In this document: one piece after another, positions 23,781 to 31,013 of the stretch
Layout of the letters: the number at the start of each line of letters is the position of its first letter
Position numbering within the stretch: the first letter of the stretch is position 1
Assembly (NCBI GenBank): GCA_017940185.1
Contig: JAGAZE010000014.1
Span: forward strand, 1 to 34,942
Direction: 5' to 3'
Source: Bacteroidaceae bacterium
Lineage (GTDB): Bacteria > Bacteroidota > Bacteroidia > Bacteroidales > Bacteroidaceae
DNA: 34,942 bases
Translations under genes and position numbers: made by a program
The notes under the pieces: generated by a model
Database searches by the model: none
What the model saw: only the letters and a program-made list of their open reading frames with translations
Told to the model about the DNA's origin: nothing

Positions 23781-23914
23781 CATGCCTCACCCTCCCGCGC
23801 ATGCCCGTGTATCTGCTGGTGGCACTTCCCGCACACCAGAACCACGTTGTCCAGGTCAAGAGTCTTCTCCTCATCCAGGCCCTTCGGAACCAGATGATGC
23901 AGCTCTGCCTCGCC
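23780..23914 (-). pseudogene. C-terminal fragment of an HNH endonuclease
   Basis: Minus-strand residues GEAELHHLVPKGLDEEKTLD.. with LDNVVLVCGKCHQQIHGH form the last two thirds of an HNH nuclease motif (HH...N...CxxCHxxIH). The N-terminal CxxC half is missing. The frame can be read from a GTG at 23986, but the residues before Gly at 23914 do not look like HNH and overlap the plus-strand nuclease fragment. The junction near 23912 is thus a rearrangement point. Confidence 0.65.
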
Positions 23915-24265
23915 GACAAATACGGATATGACATAGAACTGCTGCCGATAATAGATGGGCAGAAATCGGCAGACACGTACAATCACACACTACAGAAAAA
24001 ACAGGAATATAAAGTCAACAAAACGGCAACAGCAAGTTCTATTGACAATCTTATCCGAGATGGAAAGAACCAAGCCGATAGCATCGTCTTGAGAATAGAT
24101 TCGGAAATTACCTTGGGTACATTACAAGATGCTGTGCAGAACCGCGTGAACAGGGAAAGGAATATTACCGATGTCACTCTCATCCGCAATGAGAAGGATG
24201 TAACTTTTACAAGAGAGCAGATAATAAGCGAATCATTCAAAATACAACCGGAAGACTTCAGATGA
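23912..24265 (+). pseudogene. C-terminal nuclease-like domain of a phage head-morphogenesis protein
   Basis: About 117 residues, from ADKYGYDIELLP to the stop at 24265. The SADTYNHTLQ..QEYKVNK part has an Asp, then Glu-x-Lys, as in PD-(D/E)xK nucleases. The later NQADSIVLRIDSEI and ITDVTLIRNEKDVTF strands resemble the CdiA-type tRNase-like domains found at the end of Mu gpF-like head proteins. The frame is open to 23651, but that part is antisense to the HNH fragment and is not homologous. The N-terminal head-protein portion is lost. The next phage gene, gpG, is the usual downstream neighbour of such a protein. Confidence 0.5.
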
Positions 24266-24424
24266 AATCTTCCGGAGGAGGGTCCGTACCCCACTTAAGG
24301 GGTAACGATCCACTGCAAAGATACGACAACATTTTCTAACCTTCCAAACAATATGACGAAAAAAAACAGAACATATCTTAAAAGCTGGCAGCTACACACC
24401 TTTGCCATCACCTTCAGACAGCTC

Positions 24425-24664
24425 TTAGAGCAAGAGGGAAAGAATACTGGCAATAGCGGCAACAACACTGCTGATGACACCGGTCAGCACAACGACACGC
24501 GAACGACGCTCACGGCGAAGCCTACCCTTGAAACCTCCTTCGTGTATGAGGATACGACCACGGCGGGTTATATGAAAGCCATAGTTCGACTCATTAAACA
24601 AGCCTTCTTCCACAAGAAAGGAGTACACTTCTTCCTCATCGGATACAGGGCACAAACAAAACAA
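24425..24664 (-). CDS. small protein with a C-terminal membrane segment
   Basis: The frame contains PVSDEEEVYSFLVEEGLF, then GFHITRRGRILIHEGGFKG and a C-terminal membrane helix (VVVLTGVISSVVAAIASILS). A winged-helix-like start with a GGF motif and a final single span is a pattern I associate with many short Bacteroidetes proteins. No ATG is present; the start given is an in-frame TTG and is arbitrary. It follows the membrane gene at 24685-25050 directly and lies on the opposite strand from the phage structural genes. It may be broken. Confidence 0.35.
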   Translation of the reverse strand: MFCLCPVSDEEEVYSFLVEEGLFNESNYGFHITRRGRILIHEGGFKGRLRRERRSRVVVLTGVISSVVAAIASILSLLL

Positions 24665-24684
24665 CCGAAAAAAGATGAAAAGGT

Positions 24685-25050
24685 CTAAAGGAACAGCAGA
24701 CACATGGCGCTCAACCATAAGAATAGAACACCCAAGCACAACATGGTGGGGCAGAAGAGCACAAAGAAGGAGAATACGGAGGGGGAAGATACAGACCCTT
24801 GAGCATTTCTGCGTCTCTGCTGAAGTTGCTCGATTGCTCTTCCCATGGCTTTTTCTCTTGTTAGATGAATGGCCATACAGCACCACACACCCGACAGAAC
24901 TGCTGCGAGTAGACACGTCATACTCAATAAAATCGTCAGCTTGCATGCAAGGGCATACGAGCCTATATCGCCGAAGACGGTTAGTAGAGCAAGTAGAGTG
25001 GACGATAAGCCTGTGTAATGACGAAGCAGAGCTGACAATTCGATGTTCAA
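24685..25050 (-). CDS. membrane protein, start unclear, possibly frameshifted
   Basis: About 121 residues with three or four hydrophobic segments (LSSTLLALLTVFGDIGSYAL, ILLSMTCLLAAVLSGVWCCM, then FSFFVLFCPTMLCLGVLFLW). Protein-like sequence continues upstream of the TTG at 25050 (YPTLQTVNQLINQKTA), but the only ATG downstream of the promoter (25108) is in another frame and shifts into this one only with a one-base change near 25095-25108. So it is either started at a rare codon or inactivated by a frameshift. It has a TATCTTTG box at 25125-25132. Possible cargo gene of the prophage. Confidence 0.45.
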   Translation of the reverse strand: MNIELSALLRHYTGLSSTLLALLTVFGDIGSYALACKLTILLSMTCLLAAVLSGVWCCMAIHLTREKAMGRAIEQLQQRRRNAQGSVSSPSVFSFFVLFCPTMLCLGVLFLWLSAMCLLFL

Positions 25051-25124
25051 AGCGGTTTTCTGATTTATTAGCTGATTGACTGTCTGCAGAGTTGGATATG
25101 ATTGTCATAAGCCGTTTTTGCCGG

Positions 25125-25132
25125 CAAAGATA
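25125..25132 (-). promoter_or_regulatory. -7 box TATCTTTG for the minus-strand insert
   Basis: CAAAGATA on the plus strand is TATCTTTG on the minus strand, an exact consensus match. It overlaps a TTTTTGCCGGCAAAGA palindrome-like site (TTGCCGGCAA), a possible operator. It serves the two small membrane-protein genes between the head-protein fragment and gpG. Confidence 0.55.
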
Positions 25133-25156
25133 CATACCTTTATTCTTCATCATAAT

Positions 25157-25720
25157 ATGACTCCACAACAGTTTATCACCCTGCTGCAGCAGTACGCACC
25201 CGAAATCACACAGGCCGTCAACCGCAAACTCCCCGTGAAAATCGGTGCCATCGGAAAAAAGTTCTTCCGGGACAACTTCCGGAAGGGAGGCTTCCAGGAC
25301 TACGGACTGCACCCATGGCAGCGTACGCACCGGCAGCGCTATGCCAAGGGCGCGGTAGCGCAGTACAAACCCCTCATGTCTGGCAGACAGAACCTCTACG
25401 GATCCATAGCATACACTCCCGCGACGGCACGTGTGTCCATAGGAACCGACGTCCCATACGCAGACATACACAACGAGGGAGCCGACATCGTCATCACAAG
25501 ACGAATGCACCGATTCTTCTGGGCAAAGTACCGCGAGGCTAACGGGGGCACATGGAAACGAAAGACACCGGAGGCGGACTTCTGGAAGGCGCTCGCCCTG
25601 AAACCCGTCGGCAGCACACTGCACATACCGCAGCGGCAGTTTATAGGAGAAAGCCGGGAACTCAACAACAAGATTCAACAGACCATAGAAGACACCATCA
25701 ACAAAATCATAAAACAATGA
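25157..25720 (+). CDS. Mu gpG-like phage virion morphogenesis protein
   Basis: 187 residues. The QFITLLQQYAPEITQAVNRKLP start, FFRDNFRKGGFQ, the WQRTHRQRY region, MSGRQNLYGSI, VPYADIHNEG and the final RQFIGESRELNNKI are the landmarks of the Mu gpG/tail-completion family (phage virion morphogenesis). The gene seems intact. It normally acts in tail assembly and would be useless alone. Its stop overlaps the ATG of the next gene (ATGA). Confidence 0.85.
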   Translation: MTPQQFITLLQQYAPEITQAVNRKLPVKIGAIGKKFFRDNFRKGGFQDYGLHPWQRTHRQRYAKGAVAQYKPLMSGRQNLYGSIAYTPATARVSIGTDVPYADIHNEGADIVITRRMHRFFWAKYREANGGTWKRKTPEADFWKALALKPVGSTLHIPQRQFIGESRELNNKIQQTIEDTINKIIKQ

Positions 25721-26052
25721 GACAGCAACTATACGACACCATCAGGCAGACCCTGCTGCGCATGCCGGGCACGCCCGTCAGACACGTCGACATCTGGAAC
25801 CACAACGTTGAATTCATAGAGCAGGAGGAACCGTTCCCAATGCCCGCAGTCTTCGTCGAGTTCGCACCCATTGAGTGGAGATACCTCAAGCCTGGCGACA
25901 ATATGCACGCTACGGCACAGCTCGCACTGCACGTCGTCACGCAGTGGGACAACACCACCCAATGCACACCCACGCAGCTCCAAACGCCAGAGAATTGTGA
26001 AGACACCCCTTTTAAACAGTTAAAAGAAATCAACTCAACTGTTATTTACTAA
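25717..26052 (+). pseudogene. 5' part of a Mu-like phage structural gene
   Basis: The first ~75 residues (MRQQLYDTIRQTLL.., VRHVDIWNHNVEFIEQEEP, then MPAVFVEFAPIEWRYLKPG and LALHVVTQW) look like the phage protein usually encoded after gpG in Bacteroidales Mu-like phages. From about residue 76 the sequence becomes low-quality (TPTQLQTPENCEDTP) and stops in AT-rich DNA, so the 3' part has been replaced by non-phage sequence near 25950-25990. The right end of the prophage remnant lies here. Confidence 0.6.
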
Positions 26053-26112
26053 AAAATCCATAAATTATGGCGAAAAATTAACACTTTTCGCCTTCAACAG
26101 ACAAGATATTAT

Positions 26113-26120
26113 TACCTTTG
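26113..26120 (+). promoter_or_regulatory. -7 box TACCTTTG for the rprX operon
   Basis: Exact TAnnTTTG match 26 bases before the ATG at 26147. A TTTTC lies 25 bases upstream, a poor -33 element. Confidence 0.6.
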
Positions 26121-26146
26121 TAGCAATCATCCGTCACAGCGTCACC

Positions 26147-27667
26147 ATGAAAAAGCGCACCATAAGCATCATCATCACCATCATGGGATTATCGTTTGTA
26201 GCCCTGCTGCTGCTACAGATACGATACATCGACGAGATGGTCGAGATGAAGCATGAACAGTTTGACGAACTTGTCAACCGTTCGCTCTACGTGGCGTGCC
26301 ACCGCCTAGAGCTCAACGAGACACTACACGCCCTGGAGAACGATGCCACCCCCGATACGCGCACACCCATCTTCGCCGACAACGATACCAGCGAAGCAGC
26401 ATTACCCCTCACACCCTTTCAGATACACTCACAGAACACACCACCAGCACAGGCTTCGAAAGGACTTATACTGCGACGCGCACAGACCTACGACGACGTG
26501 ATGAGAAGACAACAGCAGTTTCGCAACAGATACATCTACCAAAAAGCACTGCTCGACGAAGTAATCATCAACATGCTCTATGCCGCAAGCAGCGAACCAC
26601 TCGAAACTCGACTCAACATTGCCACACTGGAGCAAAACGTCAGGACCGAACTTCACAACAACGGCATCGACATACCCTTCCATATCACCATCACACGACA
26701 AGACAACCGGGAAATATACCGCTGTGCCGACTACGACGAAGAAGGCAGCGAGCAGACCTACAGCCGCGTAATATTCCAGAACGACCCCGAAACCAACACC
26801 GGACAGATACACATACACTTCCCCACGCTCAGCAAATACCTCTTCTCGTCGGTAAGCTTCATGATTCCAGCAGTGATATTCACCTTCATACTACTGCTCG
26901 TCTTCGTGTTTACCATTGCTGCACTATTCCGGCAAAAACGCTACAACGAGATGAAAAACGACTTCGTGAGCAATATGACACACGAGCTCAAGACACCTAT
27001 CTCAAGCATATCGCTGGCAGCACAAATGCTCAATGACGGCGCAGTGAGCAAAAACGAAAAAATGACACAACACCTGGGCAACGTCATCAACGAAGAAACA
27101 CGTCGACTGCGACTGCTGGTAGACACCGTCCTGCAAATGTCGATGTTCGACAGAAAAGACGCTGTGCTTAAGAAAAAAGACACTGACATAGCCGAAATAG
27201 TCCACCACGTGGCACATGCCTTCCAACTGAGAGTGGAACACACACAAGGAAACATACACATAGACAACGAAGCCACACACACACACATCATCGCCGACGA
27301 GATGCACATCACCAATGCCATCAACAACATCGTCGACAACTCCATAAAATATCGCGACCCACAACGACCACTCCACCTGCGCATACGAACATGGAACGAA
27401 AACAACTGCTTCGCCATAAGCATCAGCGACAACGGAATGGGAATAAAAAAAGAACACCTCAAGAAAATATTCGACAAGTTCTACCGCATACACACCGGCA
27501 ACAGACACGACATTAAAGGTTTCGGACTAGGACTGGCCTACGTCAGAAACGTGGCAACACTACACGGAGGCAGCATCAGCGTGGAAAGTGAATACGGAAA
27601 AGGCACCACCTTCACACTCATGCTCCCACTCTGTCAAACGCAACAATCAACAACAACAAATAACTAG
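26147..27667 (+). CDS. rprX: RprX-like sensor histidine kinase
   Basis: 506 residues. Two membrane segments (about 7-24 and 236-261) frame a ~210-residue periplasmic sensor part. The dimerisation/phosphoacceptor box is NMTHELKTPISSI (276-288) with His279; then come the N box (NNIVDNSIKY), DNGMGI, FDKFYRI and GFGLGLAYV. This is the Bacteroidetes RprX type, whose stimulus is not established. It lies 8 bases before its response regulator and heads a four-gene operon. The leftover prophage ends just upstream of its promoter. Confidence 0.92.
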   Translation: MKKRTISIIITIMGLSFVALLLLQIRYIDEMVEMKHEQFDELVNRSLYVACHRLELNETLHALENDATPDTRTPIFADNDTSEAALPLTPFQIHSQNTPPAQASKGLILRRAQTYDDVMRRQQQFRNRYIYQKALLDEVIINMLYAASSEPLETRLNIATLEQNVRTELHNNGIDIPFHITITRQDNREIYRCADYDEEGSEQTYSRVIFQNDPETNTGQIHIHFPTLSKYLFSSVSFMIPAVIFTFILLLVFVFTIAALFRQKRYNEMKNDFVSNMTHELKTPISSISLAAQMLNDGAVSKNEKMTQHLGNVINEETRRLRLLVDTVLQMSMFDRKDAVLKKKDTDIAEIVHHVAHAFQLRVEHTQGNIHIDNEATHTHIIADEMHITNAINNIVDNSIKYRDPQRPLHLRIRTWNENNCFAISISDNGMGIKKEHLKKIFDKFYRIHTGNRHDIKGFGLGLAYVRNVATLHGGSISVESEYGKGTTFTLMLPLCQTQQSTTTNN

Positions 27668-27675
27668 ACAATGCT

Positions 27676-28389
27676 ATGGAAGAAAGAATCAACATCCTGC
27701 TCTGCGAAGACGACGAAAACCTAGGTATGCTGCTCAGAGAATATCTCGAGATGAAAGGCTACAACACCGTGCTCTGCTCGGATGGCGACGCAGGCTACAA
27801 AGAGTTTATGCGCATCAAGTTCGACCTGTGCATCTTCGACGTGATGATGCCCATCAAAGACGGATTCACATTGGCAAGCGACGTGAAGAAGGTCAACCCA
27901 AACGTTCCCATCATCTTCCTCACTGCAAAGCAGATGAAAGAAGACATACTGGAGGGATTCCGCCTCGGTGCCGACGACTATGTCACAAAACCATTCTCCA
28001 TGGACGAACTGGTGTCGCGCATAGAAGCCATCATGCGACGCGTGAAAGGAAAACAGAAAAAAGACACCTTCATATACCACTTCGGACGCTTCACGCTCAA
28101 TGCGCAAAAGCAAATGCTCACCATCGACGACAAACAGATAAAACTCACCACCAAGGAGAACGACCTGCTAGCCATGCTCTGCGCACACATGAACGAGATG
28201 CTGCAGCGCGAATATGCACTGAAAACAATATGGGTGGACGACAACTACTTCAACGCACGCTCCATGGATGTCTACATCACCAAACTGCGCAAAATACTTC
28301 GCGACGACCCACAGGTGGAAATCATCAACATTCACGGAAAAGGATACAAACTCATCGCACCCATCAACACCAACGAACTACCACAATAA
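27676..28389 (+). CDS. rprY: RprY-like OmpR-family response regulator
   Basis: 237 residues. The receiver domain has the acidic pocket (Glu11, Asp12, Asp13), the phosphoacceptor Asp55 (FDVMMP), Thr83 and Lys105 (TKPFS). A winged-helix DNA-binding domain follows from about 135 (FTLNAQKQML.., ERDLLAML-like region, RSMDVYITKLRKIL, IHGKGYKL). It is the partner of the kinase just upstream. Confidence 0.94.
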   Translation: MEERINILLCEDDENLGMLLREYLEMKGYNTVLCSDGDAGYKEFMRIKFDLCIFDVMMPIKDGFTLASDVKKVNPNVPIIFLTAKQMKEDILEGFRLGADDYVTKPFSMDELVSRIEAIMRRVKGKQKKDTFIYHFGRFTLNAQKQMLTIDDKQIKLTTKENDLLAMLCAHMNEMLQREYALKTIWVDDNYFNARSMDVYITKLRKILRDDPQVEIINIHGKGYKLIAPINTNELPQ

Positions 28390-28398
28390 GCACGCAAC

Positions 28399-28860
28399 AT
28401 GGCCTTCAACGAGCACAACAAAGATGAGTTTCCGCCAGCACACACCGCCGAACACTTACTCAACCAGACCATGGTGCGCATGTATGGATGCCAACGGTCG
28501 AACAACGCACATGTGGAGAGAAAGAAAAGCAAGGTGAGCTACACGCTGCCACAAAAGCCCGACCGCAAAGCGGAACGCGAGATAGAAGAGCGCATAAACC
28601 AACTCATTGCCGACGACCTGCCCGTCAGCTACCAGACAACAGACAGACAACATCTGCCCGAAGGCATCGACACCAGCCGACTGCCCGATGATGCCAGCCA
28701 AGAGATACGACTCGTAAGCATCGGCGACTACGACGTGTGCCCATGTCTGGGAAAACATGTAAGGTCAACAGCACAGATAGGGCAATTCAAAATACTTGGC
28801 ACCAATTGGGACGAAGCCACACACACCTACCGCATAAGATATAAAATCACTGAGAGCTGA
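28399..28860 (+). CDS. AlaX-like tRNA editing-domain protein
   Basis: 153 residues. It carries the two zinc-binding motifs of the alanyl/threonyl-tRNA synthetase second additional domain: HTAEH (His15, His19) and CLGKH (Cys116, His120), the latter followed by VRSTAQIGQFKILG. Stand-alone AlaX proteins hydrolyse Ser- or Gly-mischarged tRNA-Ala. The protein is shorter than the classical AlaX-M and close to AlaX-S. A Lys/Arg/Glu-rich helical insert lies at 55-72. It starts 9 bases after rprY, which places it in the two-component operon. Confidence 0.82.
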   Translation: MAFNEHNKDEFPPAHTAEHLLNQTMVRMYGCQRSNNAHVERKKSKVSYTLPQKPDRKAEREIEERINQLIADDLPVSYQTTDRQHLPEGIDTSRLPDDASQEIRLVSIGDYDVCPCLGKHVRSTAQIGQFKILGTNWDEATHTYRIRYKITES

Positions 28861-28861
28861 C

Positions 28862-29716
28862 ATGCACATCATCATACGCAATCTCATCACCGTGGTGCGC
28901 AACCACACCATCGCACAGCAACAGCCCCTGCTCCCCATGTCCAACTACAAATGGCAGCAGGTGGCCATGTTGCTCATGGCGCTAGGATTGCCCTACGAGG
29001 AGATGATGCCCGCCGACAAACGGAAAGTGTCAGTCAAGGCACGCCAACTGCTGGCAAAAGCACAGCGCAACAGCCATCCGACATTAGACAACGACAGCCA
29101 GGACGTTGACAATGTCATGCCCAACAGCAACGACACCCTGCGGGCTGTGATGAGAAACCGCCACACCAACAGAAGACTGCAACAGCTGCAAGACGATGAA
29201 GAGAAAGACGAAGACAAGGCACCTGCCACATGGGAATTCTTCAATCTCATGGTCTACAATGCCGAACAACTCATCGGCGGACGGGTACATATGCCAGCAC
29301 TGCTGCTCATGGTGACAACACTGCAACAACAGGGACACCTCATCGACTATCCCAAACTTGAAACATGGATACAGCAGCTACACCTCATCAAGCCCGTCAA
29401 CTGGCTCACCACGGTGCTCGTCGAGGTGTGGGGCATGGAGGAGGATGAGATACAATACACCTACAATCCCCATCCCAAGGCTGCCGACATGCTCTACAAG
29501 GCACTTCACAAGCTGCTGGCACGCCTTGAGAAAGTAGCACGCAAACCGCGCTCACTGGGCAAGGCTATACTTATGCCGTTGTCGCAGACCACACCCAAAG
29601 ACATGAAAGGACTGTGCCTGCTGCCACGACGCAAGACATTGCGCTATGCACCAAGAGAGGCACTGCCACTGATGCTCAGCAATTTCCACCAACACATGGA
29701 AGCAATGGAAGAATAG
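28862..29716 (+). CDS. unrecognised soluble protein
   Basis: 284 residues with no signal peptide. I do not recognise it. It has a mostly helical look, an acidic/basic low-complexity segment (about 97-121, QLQDDEEKDEDK) between two folded parts, and a basic C-terminal third. It begins two bases after the TGA of the AlaX-like gene, which makes translational coupling likely, and it ends the rprXY operon. Its 3' end faces the convergent hydrolase gene 24 bases away with no clear terminator. Confidence 0.75.
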   Translation: MHIIIRNLITVVRNHTIAQQQPLLPMSNYKWQQVAMLLMALGLPYEEMMPADKRKVSVKARQLLAKAQRNSHPTLDNDSQDVDNVMPNSNDTLRAVMRNRHTNRRLQQLQDDEEKDEDKAPATWEFFNLMVYNAEQLIGGRVHMPALLLMVTTLQQQGHLIDYPKLETWIQQLHLIKPVNWLTTVLVEVWGMEEDEIQYTYNPHPKAADMLYKALHKLLARLEKVARKPRSLGKAILMPLSQTTPKDMKGLCLLPRRKTLRYAPREALPLMLSNFHQHMEAMEE

Positions 29717-29740
29717 GTCGGCACACACCCACACCAATAC

Positions 29741-30670
29741 TCACCACGAAGAACGCAGGAAGGCATCGACACGATGGCGATATTCCTCACGATGATCTTT
29801 ATAGGCTTGCGCATGCTCACTACCAGGCGCAAGCCATAATTGTTTCTTTTCTGCCTTGGCAGAATACAGCCGAAACACCATCGCAGTAGGCACAAAGGTA
29901 TCGCGCGTGCCATGGATAAACAGCATAGGATAATCCGAACGCTGCACACATGCCAAGGCCGAGGCCTCGCCAAAGCGCCAACCATACTTCAACTTGCACA
30001 GCGCACTGGCAGCATAAAGCACAGGAAAGGTGGGCAAACCAAACTCACACTTCAACTGCCAGGCAAACTCATCCCACACACTCGTGTAGCCACAGTCCTC
30101 CACCAGTCGCACCCAACGCACACTAGAAGGCATGCTGTCGGCAGAGAGCATCATCGTGGTGGCAGCACCCATCGACACACCATGCACCACCACGCTGTCG
30201 GGGCGAAACAACGTTATCCAGCGCAGCACATCTTCCTTGTCATGCCACCCCATACCAATGGCATCGCCATCGCTCATGCCATGGGCATGAAGGTCGGGCA
30301 ACACCACGTTGTAGCCAAAGTCAGCAGAATACATACGGGCAAGGTACAGAAAGTCTATGCTACAGTTGCGCCAACCATGCACGATAAAGGCTGTGCGCCC
30401 TACACCACCATTTATATATAAGGCATGGTGGCGCTCACCATTGGGCATCAGCAGAAAAGTGTCGGCTACAGCATGGCAGCGCTGCAGACTGTCCCACCAC
30501 TGCCGTGTCTCAGGATAACGCGCAAACTGACGATAAAGACACGAGTCGACATCCGAGCGATGCGGCTCAGGCGACAGCGCATACTGCAACATGTAGAGGC
30601 CGCTGCCCACTGACACGGCCAGCAGCAACAGCAGCATAGCCAAGGTTATCACTACTATACGCCTACGCAT
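29741..30670 (-). CDS. membrane-anchored alpha/beta hydrolase
   Basis: 309 residues. An N-terminal membrane segment (about 5-30) is an uncleaved anchor or signal. The hydrolase domain shows AFIVHGW (94-100), the nucleophile elbow GVSMGA (Ser166 in VVHGVSMGAATT), Asp257 (FIHGTRDTFVP) and His286 (GSEHAQAY): a full Ser-Asp-His triad of the FrsA/BAAT-like group. Substrate unknown; ester or peptide hydrolysis at the periplasmic face is likely. It has its own strong promoter, divergent from the tRNA gene. Confidence 0.88.
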   Translation of the reverse strand: MRRRIVVITLAMLLLLLAVSVGSGLYMLQYALSPEPHRSDVDSCLYRQFARYPETRQWWDSLQRCHAVADTFLLMPNGERHHALYINGGVGRTAFIVHGWRNCSIDFLYLARMYSADFGYNVVLPDLHAHGMSDGDAIGMGWHDKEDVLRWITLFRPDSVVVHGVSMGAATTMMLSADSMPSSVRWVRLVEDCGYTSVWDEFAWQLKCEFGLPTFPVLYAASALCKLKYGWRFGEASALACVQRSDYPMLFIHGTRDTFVPTAMVFRLYSAKAEKKQLWLAPGSEHAQAYKDHREEYRHRVDAFLRSSW

Positions 30671-30735
30671 ATCACAATCCTTTCAACAATACAATAAACG
30701 CTGATGCTCCCCTACCTCATCCTCCACACCCGCGC

Positions 30736-30767
30736 AAAGATACACCATATCTCTTATCCAGCCAAAC
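30736..30767 (-). promoter_or_regulatory. consensus promoter of the hydrolase gene
   Basis: On the minus strand TTTG (30767-30764), 20 bases, TATCTTTG (30743-30736). Both elements and spacing match the Bacteroidetes consensus; leader of about 60 bases. Confidence 0.75.
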
Positions 30768-30803
30768 ACACCATTGACAGTCTACACTTTTTTATGGTCA
30801 AAA

Positions 30804-30834
30804 TTTGCTGAATGACAAACTATCCTTACCTTTG
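30804..30834 (+). promoter_or_regulatory. consensus promoter of tRNA-Ser
   Basis: TTTG (30804-30807), 19 bases, TACCTTTG (30827-30834), with the mature tRNA starting 12 bases later at 30846. Confidence 0.8.
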
Positions 30835-30845
30835 CATGCGCTTTT

Positions 30846-30933
30846 GGAAAGGTGCTCGAGTGGTTGAAGAGGCACGCCTGGAAAGCGTGTAAGCGTCGAA
30901 AGCGCTTCGCAGGTTCGAATCCTGTCCTTTCCG
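30846..30933 (+). tRNA. tRNA-Ser(GGA)
   Basis: 88 bases. The acceptor arms GGAAAGG and CCTTTCC pair, the anticodon loop is CTGGAAA giving anticodon GGA (codons UCC/UCU), a long variable arm typical of tRNA-Ser follows (around GTAAGCGTCGAAAGCGCTTC), and the T arm carries GGTTCGAATCC. The 3' CCA is not encoded (GCAC follows). Confidence 0.96.
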
Positions 30934-30942
30934 CACATCACT

Positions 30943-30961
30943 GCCAAGCTCCGGGCTTGGC
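30943..30961 (+). other. hairpin downstream of tRNA-Ser
   Basis: GCCAAGC (30943-30949) pairs with GCTTGGC (30955-30961), five-base loop, no T-run. It may help 3' processing of the tRNA transcript; the real terminator seems to be the next hairpin. Confidence 0.45.
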
Positions 30962-30975
30962 TTCCGCATACAAGG

Positions 30976-31013
30976 CCGATGCATGTCAGCTCACATGCAC
31001 CGGTCATTTTTTT
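30976..31013 (+). terminator. terminator of the tRNA transcript
   Basis: CCG-A-TGCATGT (30976-30986) pairs with ACATGCA-C-CGG (30993-31003), loop of 6, then TCA and a run of seven T (31007-31013). The T-run overlaps the last codons of the convergent glycerate kinase gene. Confidence 0.7.

Larger units (their letters stand above)
23330..26052. mobile_element. scrambled Mu-like prophage remnant
   Basis: This block contains pieces of phage structural genes in both orientations: a tape-measure start (minus), an HNH end (minus), a head-morphogenesis-type C-terminus (plus), an intact gpG (plus) and a cut following gene (plus), with an insert of two minus-strand small genes. It sits between two intact host operons. 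No transposase, integrase or lysis gene is seen, so it cannot move on its own. The exact ends are not visible; they are set by the last host stop (23322) and the host promoter at 26113. Confidence 0.7.

Noticed and set aside
24353-24688. Plus-strand frame of 111 codons in the prophage
   Set aside because: It is antisense to the minus-strand small membrane protein, which has the better membrane helix and GGF motif; the plus-strand translation looks low in complexity.
24425-25717. Minus-strand frame of 430 codons
   Set aside because: Most of it is antisense to gpG and junk-like; only the last ~80 codons look like protein and are annotated separately.
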